From Deinococcus sonorensis KR-87 (GTDB taxonomy: Bacteria; Deinococcota; Deinococci; Deinococcales; Deinococcaceae): 64,000 nt of DNA. Made by a program: the position numbers and the translations under genes. Every line of letters starts with the position of its first letter. The first letter of the stretch is position 1. The notes under the pieces are model-generated. The model worked only from the letters and a program-made list of their open reading frames with translations, ran no database searches and had not been told where the DNA came from. Positions 35,044 to 46,030 of the stretch are shown in pieces. Location of the stretch: the NCBI RefSeq assembly GCF_040256395.1, contig NZ_CP158299.1, positions 2,199,501 through 2,263,500 of the forward strand, written 5' to 3'.

Positions 35044-36789
35044 CTACTGGTCGCTCGACCCCGAGCGCCGGACACCCACCTCGTACACCGCCTGCCACGG
35101 CTTGTAGTTGGTGACGGTCCTGTCGGTGCGCACGCCGCTGGCATCCTTGATGGTGCGGGTGATGTACAGGTTGTAGCCGTCGGCGGCCCAGTCCACCTGC
35201 CGGGTCACGCCTGCGGGCAGCGCCGGATTTTGCACGTATTTGGCCCTCGGGTGCGGGGTATGGCCGGTGATGACCGCCCGGGAAACACTGACCTTGCGCG
35301 TCTGCGGGAGGCCCCAGACCTGAACGCTCAGGCTGGACTTCGCGTTGTTGTTGAGGGTGCGGATCAGCAGCGGGCCGCCGGTGTCATTTTGCAGGCGCAG
35401 GTCCTTGCCGGGGTCATAGACGGCCGCCTCGAACCCCACCTGCGGCTCGTAGTAGCCGACGCGGTAGCTATGCTGGTTGCGCTCCACGACCGGTAGGCCC
35501 GCCTGATACAGCGCCCGGAAGGTGGTGGTGCTGACCTGACAGACCCCGCCGCCCAGCCCGTCCACCGTCCGGCCCCCGGAAATGATCAGCCCGCCCACGA
35601 AGCCGTTGTCCTCGGAGATGCTGCCCAGGGCGTTCAGGAACGAAAAGGTGCCGCCCGGAGCCACCACCGTGCCGTCGATCTTGCTGGCGGCGTTCGCCAC
35701 GTTGGTGCGGCGCTGCACGCTGGAGTGGTAGTAGGTGCTGGTGCCGGTGGCGATCAGCGTCAGCTTGTGCGGGTCCGGCAGCGACGCGACCGTCAGGGTT
35801 GGCTGGCTGGTCTGGACCGGCAGCGTCACGCTGCGCTGGGCCGGGTCCAGCACCGCCTCGGTCAGCGGCCGGGCCGCCTGCGCCTGGTTCAGCACCACGC
35901 CGCTCTGCTCCGGCACGCGGGTCAGCTTGCCGCCCTGCAGGGCGTAGCGGGCGTCGTGGGCCGGCTGGTCCAGGGTGTTGGCGATGCGCGCCAGGCTGCT
36001 CTTCACGGCGTCCTGGTCCAGTTCGATGCCGGCGGGGCGCACCCAGTACAGGTTGGCAACCTGCAGGGCGGTCAGGGTGGCGGTGCGGTCGGTGCCGGCC
36101 AGCGTGATCTGCATCGGCCGCACCAGCGCGTTGCCCTGCTCCACCACGTCGCGCAGGCTGGCCGCGCTGTACTGCGGCTCCACCGGGAGCACCGTCAGGG
36201 TCAGCGTGCGCAGCTGCGGCTGCTGGCTGAACTGCTGGGCGGCGCCCGCCACGTTCACCTGCTGCCCGCGCTGGTCCGGCGTGACCGCGTAGCGGGTGCG
36301 GTCGAAGATGATCTTGGCGTTGCGGGCCGGGCGGGTCAGGCTGCTGCTCAGCGTCGTGAGGCCCTTGACGGCTTGCGCCTGATCCACCCGCTCCATCAGC
36401 GGCAGTGGCTGCACCTTGGCCTGACCCAGGAATGCCTCTACCCGGTCCAGCACGCCCCGCTCACCGCTGGCGCGCAGCACTGCGTCCACCGTCGCTTCCA
36501 GGTCGGTCTTCCAGCCGAGCGTGCTGGCCGGCACCGTCCAGCGGTTGCCCACAGCCACCACCTGCACCTGCGGGACGGTCGCCGGCTGGGCCTGGAGTTT
36601 CGCGAGCGCCTGCTCCCGGCTGAGCCCGCCCAGGTCCAGGCCGTTGACCTGCAACCCCGGGGCGATGGTGCCGCCCCCGCTGCTGATCGCCAGGGCCAGG
36701 GCGCCGCACAGCACCGCGCCGCCCAGGCCCAGACCGAGGACAGGAAGAACGTGGCGCCGTGCAGTGGACAGGGTGCGTTCAGAAGGCAT
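35044..36789 (-). CDS. VanW-family protein with putative peptidoglycan-binding domains
   Basis: 581 aa. An N-terminal membrane anchor (LPVLGLGLGGAVLCGALALA) is followed by two PG_binding_4-like units (LQVNGLDLGGLSREQALAKL and similar) and the VanW domain (ASKIDGTVVAPGGTFSFLNA, then GGGVCQVSTTTFRALYQAGL and HSYRVGYYEPQVGFEAAVYD). The C-terminal part is beta-rich. VanW proteins are found with vancomycin-resistance genes and in Gram-positive cell walls, but their enzymatic role is not established. It is divergent from the small membrane/PRC genes. Confidence 0.9.
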   Translation of the reverse strand: MPSERTLSTARRHVLPVLGLGLGGAVLCGALALAISSGGGTIAPGLQVNGLDLGGLSREQALAKLQAQPATVPQVQVVAVGNRWTVPASTLGWKTDLEATVDAVLRASGERGVLDRVEAFLGQAKVQPLPLMERVDQAQAVKGLTTLSSSLTRPARNAKIIFDRTRYAVTPDQRGQQVNVAGAAQQFSQQPQLRTLTLTVLPVEPQYSAASLRDVVEQGNALVRPMQITLAGTDRTATLTALQVANLYWVRPAGIELDQDAVKSSLARIANTLDQPAHDARYALQGGKLTRVPEQSGVVLNQAQAARPLTEAVLDPAQRSVTLPVQTSQPTLTVASLPDPHKLTLIATGTSTYYHSSVQRRTNVANAASKIDGTVVAPGGTFSFLNALGSISEDNGFVGGLIISGGRTVDGLGGGVCQVSTTTFRALYQAGLPVVERNQHSYRVGYYEPQVGFEAAVYDPGKDLRLQNDTGGPLLIRTLNNNAKSSLSVQVWGLPQTRKVSVSRAVITGHTPHPRAKYVQNPALPAGVTRQVDWAADGYNLYITRTIKDASGVRTDRTVTNYKPWQAVYEVGVRRSGSSDQ

Positions 36790-36967
36790 CTGCCTGACAG
36801 TCTAGCGGCTTGCGCCTGAACAGGATGAAGTGCTCTTCACGCTTGCGGCCGCCGGGTGACAGCGGCTTCATCCTTAAAGACCAGCGCAAGGGAAGGGCAA
36901 GCGCGGCTGAGCCAAGTAAATGCATCCGCCGCGCCAGGCTCTCTACAGTGACCGCAATGGAGGCCGC

Positions 36968-37102
36968 ATGACCAGACTGAACGGCAAGGGCTCAGGTGGG
37001 GGCAACACTGTCCTGATCGTGGTGGTGGTGCTGATCATCCTCTTCCTGCTGGCGTATTTCCTGTACCTCAAGCCGCAGGGCCTGTTGAATCTCGGATTTT
37101 GA
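36968..37102 (+). CDS. 44-residue single-span membrane protein
   Basis: MTRLNGKGSGGGN precedes a strong hydrophobic helix (TVLIVVVVLIILFLLAYFLY) and a short LKPQGLLNLGF tail. ATG 36968 has GGAGG three to seven bases upstream. It sits 40 bases before the PRC-barrel protein gene on the same strand and is likely co-transcribed; no function is known. It resembles small stress membrane proteins of other bacteria only in shape. Confidence 0.72.
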   Translation: MTRLNGKGSGGGNTVLIVVVVLIILFLLAYFLYLKPQGLLNLGF

Positions 37103-37142
37103 AGTCACCACACGTGAGCCCGGAACGCGGGCGGAGGCATGC

Positions 37143-38942
37143 ATGCTCAAGGCCAGAGAACTGATCGGCAGTAAAATCGTGGCGCTGGAAAGTGGAGAGC
37201 GGGTGGAGAGCGTCCACGACCTGGTGTTCGACGAGCAAGGCAATCAGCTGCTGGCGCTGCTGGTGGACGAGGGCGGCTGGTTCCGGGGCGCGCGGGTGGT
37301 GCCGTTTCAGGACATTCGCAGCTTCGGTGAGGACGCCATCATGATCGGCTCGGTCGGCTCGGTGGTCAACGCCCAGGACGACGGCGTGGTTTCGGACGCG
37401 CTGCACAGCAAGAAGAGTCTGGTGGGCCTGAACCTGCTGACCACCGACGGCAAGGACCTGGGCCGCATCGCCGACGTGTTCTTCGACGAGACGAGCGGGC
37501 ACGTGGTGGGCTACGAGGCGACCGGCGGGCTCTTCAGCGACCTGAGCGCCGGGCGCACCTTCGTGCCGGCGCCCGACAGCATCACCATCGGTGTGGAGGC
37601 GGCCATCGTCCCGGTGACGGTGGCGGCGGCCATGGAGGAGCAGCCGGCCGGCGGCCTACAGGGTGCCTTCCAGAGCGCCGGAGAGAGCCTGTCCGGCGCG
37701 GCGGGTTCGGTGGCCGAGGGCGTCCGCAGCGCGGCCGGCACCGTCTCCGAGAACGTGCGGAGTGCAGCCGACAGCGTGAGTGACGCCGCCCGCGAGCGGC
37801 AGAAGGCCTTCGTGGTCGGCAAGGTGGCGTCGCGTGACGTGGCCGCCGAGTCCGGCAGTGTGCTGGTGCACAGCGGCGAGACCATCACAGCGCTGCACGC
37901 CCAGCAGGCCGAGCAGCTGGGGCTGCTGGGCGCCCTGACCGTGGCGGCGGGCGGCGGCGCGCTGCAGGAGGCCTACAGCAGCGCCCGCGAGCAGACGCAG
38001 CAGGGCGTCAGCACTGCACGTACCACCATCGTGGAGCACTACGAGAACCTGGCGGATGCGTCCGCCGAGCGCCAGCGTGAATTTGTGATCGGCCGGATGG
38101 CCGGCGCGGACGTCGTGACGCCGGATGGCCTGGTGGTGGCGCGGCGCGGCGAGGTCATCGGCGACGCCCAGGCGCTGCTGGCCCAGGACCACGGCATGCT
38201 GGCCACCCTGGTGGCGGCGGCCACCAGCGGTCAGGTGCAGCAGAGCACCCAGGTGATCCGGGCGCAGGTTCAGGAGGCGGGGGAGTCGGTCCGTGAACAC
38301 TTCCAGCCGAGCCCGGCCCGCCTGATCGGACGCCGGGTGCTGCACGACGTGTACGGCCCGCAGCGCAGTTTCATCGCGGCGCAGGGCCAGATCGTGACCG
38401 AGGCCGTGCTGAACCGGGCGCGCTTCCAGGGCCGCGAGGCCGAACTGGAAGCGGCGGTGGAAGGCAACGCGGCGCCGACCAGCGGGTCGTCGCTGCAGGA
38501 CGGGGTGCAGGTGGCCGGCGACCGGTTGGCGGCCGGCGCGCAGACGGTGCGTGAGGGCGCGACCGGCCTGCTGGACCGGGCGCGCAGCTGGATCAGCGAA
38601 ACCCGCGACCGGGTCAGCGAGGACGCTGAGGAACATCAGATTCTCGAGGCGCTGGGCCGCCCGGTGAACCGGGTGGTGCTGGACCGTCAGGACAACATCA
38701 TCCTGAATGCCGGCGAGATCGTGACCCACAAGGCGGTGGAGCAGGCGCGGGCCGCCGGACTGCTGGACCTGCTGCTCAGCAGCGTCAGCACCGAGACGGT
38801 GATGGCCCAGACGCCGGTGGTGCCGGTGATGCCCACCGAGCCGGGCAGCGCGGCCCTGACGCCGGAAGCCCCGGTCACGCCGGCCCAGCCGTCCGTGGTG
38901 CACCCGGCGGCCGGCGACCCCAAGCCCGGCGAGACCCGCTGA
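37143..38942 (+). CDS. PRC-barrel protein with LEA-like 11-mer segment and four internal repeats
   Basis: 599 aa, no signal peptide. Two PRC-barrel units lie at residues about 5-75 (KARELIGSKIVALESGERVE) and 92-160 (LVGLNLLTTDGKDLGRIADV). Residues 179-222 are four 11-residue units (AGESLSGAAGS, VAEGVRSAAGT, VSENVRSAADS, VSDAARERQKA), the periodicity of group-3 LEA/apolipoprotein helices. Four further units of about 50 residues follow, starting near 221, 313, 393 and 499, with a G-x-V/I-x(5-9)-GE/GQ-I/V-x pattern, separated by charged helices. The end is a Pro/Val-rich tail. The combination suggests a desiccation- or osmotic-stress protein; this is inference from repeats and genus. Confidence 0.85.
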   Translation: MLKARELIGSKIVALESGERVESVHDLVFDEQGNQLLALLVDEGGWFRGARVVPFQDIRSFGEDAIMIGSVGSVVNAQDDGVVSDALHSKKSLVGLNLLTTDGKDLGRIADVFFDETSGHVVGYEATGGLFSDLSAGRTFVPAPDSITIGVEAAIVPVTVAAAMEEQPAGGLQGAFQSAGESLSGAAGSVAEGVRSAAGTVSENVRSAADSVSDAARERQKAFVVGKVASRDVAAESGSVLVHSGETITALHAQQAEQLGLLGALTVAAGGGALQEAYSSAREQTQQGVSTARTTIVEHYENLADASAERQREFVIGRMAGADVVTPDGLVVARRGEVIGDAQALLAQDHGMLATLVAAATSGQVQQSTQVIRAQVQEAGESVREHFQPSPARLIGRRVLHDVYGPQRSFIAAQGQIVTEAVLNRARFQGREAELEAAVEGNAAPTSGSSLQDGVQVAGDRLAAGAQTVREGATGLLDRARSWISETRDRVSEDAEEHQILEALGRPVNRVVLDRQDNIILNAGEIVTHKAVEQARAAGLLDLLLSSVSTETVMAQTPVVPVMPTEPGSAALTPEAPVTPAQPSVVHPAAGDPKPGETR

Positions 38943-38945
38943 GCG

Positions 38946-38972
38946 GTCCCGCCCCGGAAGGGGCACTGGGAC
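38946..38972 (+). terminator. Hairpin after the PRC-barrel gene
   Basis: GTCCCGCCCC (38946-38955) can pair with GGGGC (38960-38964) and GGGAC (38968-38972), with a 3-base bulge. It separates the PRC gene from recN. Confidence 0.5.
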
Positions 38973-39006
38973 ACTTGCGCTTCAGACGAACTTGCTAGAC
39001 TGCTGC

Positions 39007-40659
<1,653 letters not shown>

Positions 40660-40729
40660 GCGCGGCCCTTTCAGGTTGTGTAAAGGGCGGTTCAGTCATG
40701 GGTCAGATGCACCCCATAAGATGCACGTC

Positions 40730-41803
40730 ATGAAGACGAAACTTGGCGTGGGCCTCATTTTGGGCCTGGCCCTGCTCAGCGGGTGCAGCATGCAGAACCC
40801 ATCCAATCTGTCGGTGCACGAGGCGCTGCTGTACGGGAGCAGCCAGGAACGCATCGTCTGGATCTACGGGAACGTCAGCGGCGGCAGCAGCGCGGTGAAG
40901 CTGGGGGCCGTCCAGGTGGAGCTCAAGGCCCAGCTGGCCGACGACGCGCTGGCGCTGCCCGGCACCCTCAGCATTGATGGCCGCGCCACCTACCGGGGCG
41001 TCACCCAGCCGCTGGGCGCGCAGCTGAGCGTGACGCGCAGCGCCCAGAACGGCACCTACACCATCCAGGCGGGCGGCAACCTGGGCGGCGTCTACCTGAC
41101 GGACGGAACGGGCTGGTTTCGCCTGAGCGGAGCCATCAGCGCCGGGCAGACGGTGCTGGCCACGCCGCAGCGCACCACCAGCCTGCGCGGCGCAGGCAGC
41201 CTCACCGACGCCGAGGCCGACGCGCTGGGCAGCCAGCTGCTTGGCAAGGGGGTGCTGGTGGTGGCGGTGCTGCCGGACAGCGTCCTGCCGGACGCGCCGC
41301 TGGCGGTGGAGCCGGCGCCGACCGCTGAGCGTCACCTGCTCACCGGGCTGTACGTGCAGTCCGGCGTGGTCACCTCCAGCGCGGCCACCGCCCCGGCCAC
41401 GACCCCGGTCAGCTCGGCGGCCCGGCAGGTGGCCGGGGGCAACAACGCCGCCAGCGACGTGGGCCAGCTGATCGTTGCGCGCGACGCCTCGGCGCTGGCC
41501 AGCCTGTGGTCGGTGGCCTACGGCCTGCAGACCACCCGTCCGCCGCTGCCGACCCTCAGCGCCGGGCACAGCGTGGTGGGGGTGTTCCTGGGGCAGCGGC
41601 CCACCGGTGGGTACGGGCTGTCGCTGAACTCGGCGCGCATCTCGGGCGGGGTACTGGAGCTGACCGTCAACGTGACCACGCCTGCCGCCGGCGCCATCAC
41701 CACCCAGGCGCTCACCAGCCCCTGGATCGCGGTGGACGTGGCCGGCAGCTTCACCAGCGTTTCGGTGCGCGACACCTCCGGCAAAGCGCTGACCCTGCGC
41801 TGA
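40730..41803 (+). CDS. Lipoprotein with C-terminal PrcB-like domain
   Basis: 357 aa. MKTKLGVGLILGLALLSGCS is a lipoprotein signal with lipobox LSGC (Cys19). The last about 100 residues (VVGVFLGQRPTGGYGLSLNS, VSVRDTSGKALTLR) match the PrcB family, first described in a protease complex. TAAGAT seven bases before ATG 40730 suggests a leaderless start; an ATG nine bases upstream is possible. The middle part is serine/alanine-rich with several beta-strands. Lipid anchoring should place it on the membrane facing the envelope space. Confidence 0.85.
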   Translation: MKTKLGVGLILGLALLSGCSMQNPSNLSVHEALLYGSSQERIVWIYGNVSGGSSAVKLGAVQVELKAQLADDALALPGTLSIDGRATYRGVTQPLGAQLSVTRSAQNGTYTIQAGGNLGGVYLTDGTGWFRLSGAISAGQTVLATPQRTTSLRGAGSLTDAEADALGSQLLGKGVLVVAVLPDSVLPDAPLAVEPAPTAERHLLTGLYVQSGVVTSSAATAPATTPVSSAARQVAGGNNAASDVGQLIVARDASALASLWSVAYGLQTTRPPLPTLSAGHSVVGVFLGQRPTGGYGLSLNSARISGGVLELTVNVTTPAAGAITTQALTSPWIAVDVAGSFTSVSVRDTSGKALTLR

Positions 41804-41814
41804 AGACGGGCAAA

Positions 41815-41851
41815 CAGGTGCGGGTGGCTGATGTTCGGCCACCCGCACCTG
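41815..41851. terminator. Strong bidirectional terminator between the lipoprotein gene and bshC
   Basis: A perfect 14-bp stem (41815-41828 with 41838-41851) and 9-base loop lies between convergent genes; a further outer pairing GGGCAA/TTGCCC (41808-41813 with 41863-41868) extends it. Confidence 0.8.
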
Positions 41852-41873
41852 CCTTGAGTTGTTGCCCTTTTCC

Positions 41874-43438
41874 TCAGCTCAGGCGCAGTTCCACCGAAGC
41901 AGCCGGGTCCTGCTCCAGCAGCCGGCGCAGCGGTTCTTCACCGTGCTTGAGCAGGTAGGTCAGGAAATTCATCTCGCGCTCCTGCGGCACGCCGTTCGGG
42001 AGCAGGTGCAGCTTCAGCCGGGTCAGCTGGCGGCTGCGGTCGTCCTCGGCGCGGGCCAGCGCGCGCACCGCCCGCTCCTGCAGCCGGGCCAGCTGACCCA
42101 GGCTGCGGGTCTGGACCCGCAGGGCCGCCGTTTCCAGGGTCGGGTCCAGTGCGGCCAGCTGTCCGGCCAGCGTCTGGAACTCAGCGGCCAGGCGCGTGAG
42201 CTGCTCGGCCGACACCGCGCCCGCTTCCCGTTCGCGGGCCAGCGCCCGGCCGAGGGCGGCTTCCGGGTCCTGCTGGAAGGTGGCGGCGTCCAGCCCGAAG
42301 CGGCCAAGCATCCGTGCCACGTTCGGTTCCAGCCACGTCACGCTCAAGCGCGGCCACAGCAGCGGCTGCTCCAGGCCATGCAGCGGATACACCTCGCGCA
42401 GCTGCGCTCCGTACGCGATTTCGCCCGGCCCCACCACAAAGGCCACGGTGGGCAGCAGCGCGTCCTGAATCACCGGACGCAGGCCCGCCGCCGGGGTGAT
42501 GCGGCTGGGCTCCCCATCCAGCAGGGCGCTCAGCTCGCCCGCGCTGAACCGTTCGCCCTCGGCCTCGAAGCTGCCCTGGTCCTGGCGCAGCAGAATGCGC
42601 TGGCCGTCCTCGCGCTCCAGGAACAGGTTGGTGGCCCCTTCCGGTCGACGCAGCTGTGGCGTGTAGCCCAGCCGCTCCAGCTGAGCGGCCGCCTGCTCGA
42701 TGCGGCGCGGCCCTTCCAGAGGGGCCGTCAGCTCGCGCTGCAACGCGCCCTTCATCAGCCCTGCCAGCGCCGGGTGCAGCGGGTCCAGCACCAGCAGGCC
42801 GGCCGGACCCAACAGGCGGTGCATCAGGCGGGCGAACACGTCGGCGTAGCTGCGCCCCTGCAGGGCGAAATTCAGGCGGGCGCGGACCTGCTCGCGGTAG
42901 ACCGGCTGGGTCTCGAAGCAGTCGAGCAGCTCATGCACCTGCCGGGTCCATTCCGGCTGCCACGCGATGCGTCCCACCGGCACGCCGCGCGGCAGGTCCA
43001 GGGTCAGGCGGTGCAGAGTCTCGGCGTGGTCCAGCAGGGTGGTGCTGGCCACCTCGTCAGCGTCGTGGTCCTGGCTGGCGATCCAGTAGATGCCGACCAC
43101 CGGGGCGTCGGGCCGGTCCAGCTGCCGGGCGAGCAGAGCGGCGCCGGCACCCTTGTGGACGCTGTAGGCGGGACCGCCCAGCAGGCCAGCCTGCTGCCCG
43201 GTGACCACCACCCGCGAGGCCGGATGGGCCAGACGCTCCAGCAGCGCCTCGCTGGTGGCGTCCAGCGTGCCCAGGTCCTGATGGTACTGGCGCAGGGCGC
43301 GGCTCAGCGCCTCCCGGTCCAGCTCCGGGCGCTCGAGACGGGCGGCCTCCTCCAGCTGATCCGGCGTCAGCCGGAACCGCTCCTGCAGCCGCCCGGCCCG
43401 GTAGTCGGCGGCGATGCTGCGGCGCGTCTGCACCGGGC

Positions 43439-43442
<4 letters not shown>
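41874..43442 (-). CDS. bshC: Bacillithiol synthase, cysteine-adding enzyme
   Basis: 522 aa. BshC joins cysteine to glucosaminyl-malate in the last step of bacillithiol, the low-molecular-weight thiol of Deinococcus and Bacillota. Diagnostic segments are ASRVVVTGQQAGLLGGPAYS, VVGIYWIASQDHDADEVAST and, near the C terminus, a coiled-coil (ALGRALAREREAGAVSAEQL). The start GTG 43440-43442 overlaps the TGA of the Crp-type gene, so translation is coupled. A PIG-L deacetylase that could act as BshB is at 61 kb. Confidence 0.92.
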
Positions 43443-44116
<674 letters not shown>

Positions 44117-44237
44117 ATGGCCCACAGTATCAGGAGCTTTCGCCCAGGCCAAAGGCGGCCAAACGCACTTTTCGCGTGCTACACTCCCGGCGTTCGGGCG
44201 GCGTGGCCGTGCCACAGGCCGCCCACCGGAGGTACAG

Positions 44238-44267
44238 ATGCAACTGTCAGCTTGGAGGAGGGCGTGA
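44238..44267 (+). CDS. 9-codon leader ORF coupled to the tagA-type gene
   Basis: ATG at 44238 encodes MQLSAWRRA and stops with TGA 44265-44267, which overlaps the GTG start of tagA (44264). GGAGGT stands 6 bases before the ATG, better than the site inside the leader before GTG. An extended -10 (TGC TACACT, 44177-44185) is the likely promoter. Translation is probably handed on to tagA by coupling. Confidence 0.6.
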   Translation: MQLSAWRRA

Positions 44268-45016
44268 CCGGGGAGCCCAGGTCCGGGCGCGTGCAGCTGC
44301 TGGGGCTGCCGCTCGACCCGGTGTCGCTGGAGGCGGCGCTGGACCTGCTGGGCGACTGGCTGGCCCAGCCGCGCGCGCCGCACACGGTGGTCACGCTCAA
44401 CCCGGAATTCATCATGCAGGGCCGCAGCGACGAGACATTCACGTCAGCCATGCAGCGGGCCGATCTGGTGACGGCGGACGGGGTGGGCATCGTGTGGGCC
44501 GCCCGTCAGCTGCTGGGCCTGGAGGTGCCGCGCGCGCCGGGCTTCGACCTGAGTGCGGGCCTGATGCAGCGCCACGGCGCCAACCTGCGGGTGTTCTTCC
44601 TGGGCGCCCGGCCCGGGGTGGCCGAAGCCGCGGCCCAGCAGGCCGCCGCCCGTTACGGCATCGTGGTGGCCGGCACACACCACGGCTACTTCGACATCTC
44701 CGAGGACGTGCGGGTGGCCGAACTGGTGCGCGACAGCCGTCCGGACCTGCTGCTGACCGCCATGGGCGCGGCCCGGCAGGAGATCTTCAACGAATACTGG
44801 CGCGGCGTGATGAACGTCCCGGTGATGATCGGGGTGGGCGGCGTGCTGGACGTGCTGAGCGGCACTGCCAATCTGGCGCCGGCCTGGACACGGCGCATGG
44901 GCGTGGAGTGGGTCTGGCGGGTGGCGGGCGACCGCAGCCGCTGGAACCGCGCGCCCCGGCTGGCACAGTTCGTGCAGCTCGTGCGGCGTGAAAAGCGACT
45001 GCAGGGCCGCTCCTGA
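44264..45016 (+). CDS. WecG/TagA/CpsF-family glycosyltransferase
   Basis: 250 aa from GTG 44264. Signatures: TLNPEFIMQGRSDETFTSAM, ADLVTADGVGIVWAARQLLG with the conserved Asp, VFFLGARPGVAEAAAQQAAA and LLTAMGAARQEIFNEYWRGV. Members transfer an N-acetylated hexosamine (e.g. ManNAc) to a polyprenyl-linked acceptor in teichoic-acid or exopolysaccharide assembly. They act at the inner face of the membrane without a membrane helix. GGAGGAG lies 4-10 bases before the start, and a mini-ORF stops within it. Neighbours do not show the polymer. Confidence 0.92.
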   Translation: MTGEPRSGRVQLLGLPLDPVSLEAALDLLGDWLAQPRAPHTVVTLNPEFIMQGRSDETFTSAMQRADLVTADGVGIVWAARQLLGLEVPRAPGFDLSAGLMQRHGANLRVFFLGARPGVAEAAAQQAAARYGIVVAGTHHGYFDISEDVRVAELVRDSRPDLLLTAMGAARQEIFNEYWRGVMNVPVMIGVGGVLDVLSGTANLAPAWTRRMGVEWVWRVAGDRSRWNRAPRLAQFVQLVRREKRLQGRS

Positions 45017-45022
45017 CCCGCA

Positions 45023-45895
45023 TTACCCGGGTCGGGAACGCGCGGTGCCTCGCGCGTACTGGCCGGGCGTGACGCCCACGTGCCGCCGGAACTGAGTGGA
45101 GAGGGCGCTCTGGTCGCTGAAGCCTGCGGCGAGCGCCACCTCCGCCAGACTCCAGCCGGCGGCAATCCAGGCCTGTGCCTGCCGAATCCGCGCCTGTACC
45201 TGATAGGCGTGTGGGGGCAGGCCCACCTCCTGCCGGAACACCCGGTTGAGGTGAAAGGCGCTGAGACCGGCCAGCTGGGCCAGGGTCTCCAGCGCCACCT
45301 CTTCGGTGGCATGGTCGTCCAGATACGTGCGCACCAGGCGCACCGCCGTCCGCTCCCGGCCCGTCCGGGCGGGGGACAGGCGCTCCTCGGCCAGCGTGGT
45401 CACCAGGCTGGTCAGGGCGGCCTGAAGGGCGCTTTCGCGGAACAGCAGCGAGGCGGACGGATCCGCAAGTGTGCGGTGGGCCGCTGTGAGCCGCCCCGCC
45501 ACCTCCGGTGCCTCCGCCACACTCTGTGGAAAATACGGCGTCACCACCCGCCGGCCCGTGACCTCGGCTGCTACGCAGCGCAGCTGCTCCGCAGTGGGGT
45601 ACAGCACCAGATGCAGATAGCCGTCCTCCGCGTACGAGTGCCCGGTGGTCACCTCGTCTGCGTTGATCATCATGACGCTGCCTGAAGGGGCGATCCGTTC
45701 CGCGCCCCGGTTCCAGAACTCCGCCGCGCCCTGATGCACCACCCCCACCGTGAACTCCTCGTGCGTGTGCCGGGCAAAAGCCTGCTTCACGAAGCGCGCC
45801 TGAAGCACGTCCAGGCCGCCCAGGAACGGCACGCGCCACAGCCGCGCCTCGTCTCGGCCGAGGCGTTTCCGGTGTGGCGGTGTGCCTTCGCTCAT
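45023..45895 (-). CDS. AraC-family transcriptional regulator
   Basis: 290 aa from ATG 45893-45895, with TATCCT six bases upstream (leaderless). The N-terminal part is a cupin-type ligand domain (RVPFLGGLDVLQARFVKQAF, HTHEEFTVGVVHQGAAEFWN) and the C terminus has the two AraC helix-turn-helix motifs (LETLAQLAGLSAFHLNRVFR, WSLAEVALAAGFSDQSALST, RRHVGVTPGQYARG). It is divergent from an MFS transporter gene and probably regulates it. The effector is unknown. Confidence 0.92.
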   Translation of the reverse strand: MSEGTPPHRKRLGRDEARLWRVPFLGGLDVLQARFVKQAFARHTHEEFTVGVVHQGAAEFWNRGAERIAPSGSVMMINADEVTTGHSYAEDGYLHLVLYPTAEQLRCVAAEVTGRRVVTPYFPQSVAEAPEVAGRLTAAHRTLADPSASLLFRESALQAALTSLVTTLAEERLSPARTGRERTAVRLVRTYLDDHATEEVALETLAQLAGLSAFHLNRVFRQEVGLPPHAYQVQARIRQAQAWIAAGWSLAEVALAAGFSDQSALSTQFRRHVGVTPGQYARGTARSRPG

Positions 45896-45988
45896 GCCCT
45901 CAGGATAGGCCCGCGAAAGGAATCTGGGGCCATCCGGGGCGCAAGTTTTTACAAGACGCATCGGGCCTTCGTTGGCTACCGTGCGGGC

Positions 45989-46030
45989 ATGCTGATGCCC
46001 CCTCACGCTGCTGTCCGGGTGATCCGGTGA
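45989..46030 (+). CDS. 13-codon leaderless mini-ORF coupled to the MFS gene
   Basis: ATG 45989 encodes MLMPPHAAVRVIR and ends with TGA 46028-46030, overlapping GTG 46027 of the MFS gene. TACCGT ends six bases before the ATG, so the mini-ORF would start at the very 5' end of the mRNA. The MFS gene has no Shine-Dalgarno of its own, hence ribosomes may reach it by termination-reinitiation. Confidence 0.5.
   Translation: MLMPPHAAVRVIR

Noticed and set aside
38973..39006. RDR (radiation/desiccation response) motif upstream of recN, and likewise before nurA
   Set aside because: No 17-bp palindrome of the type TTATG-N7-CATAA was found by eye before either gene.
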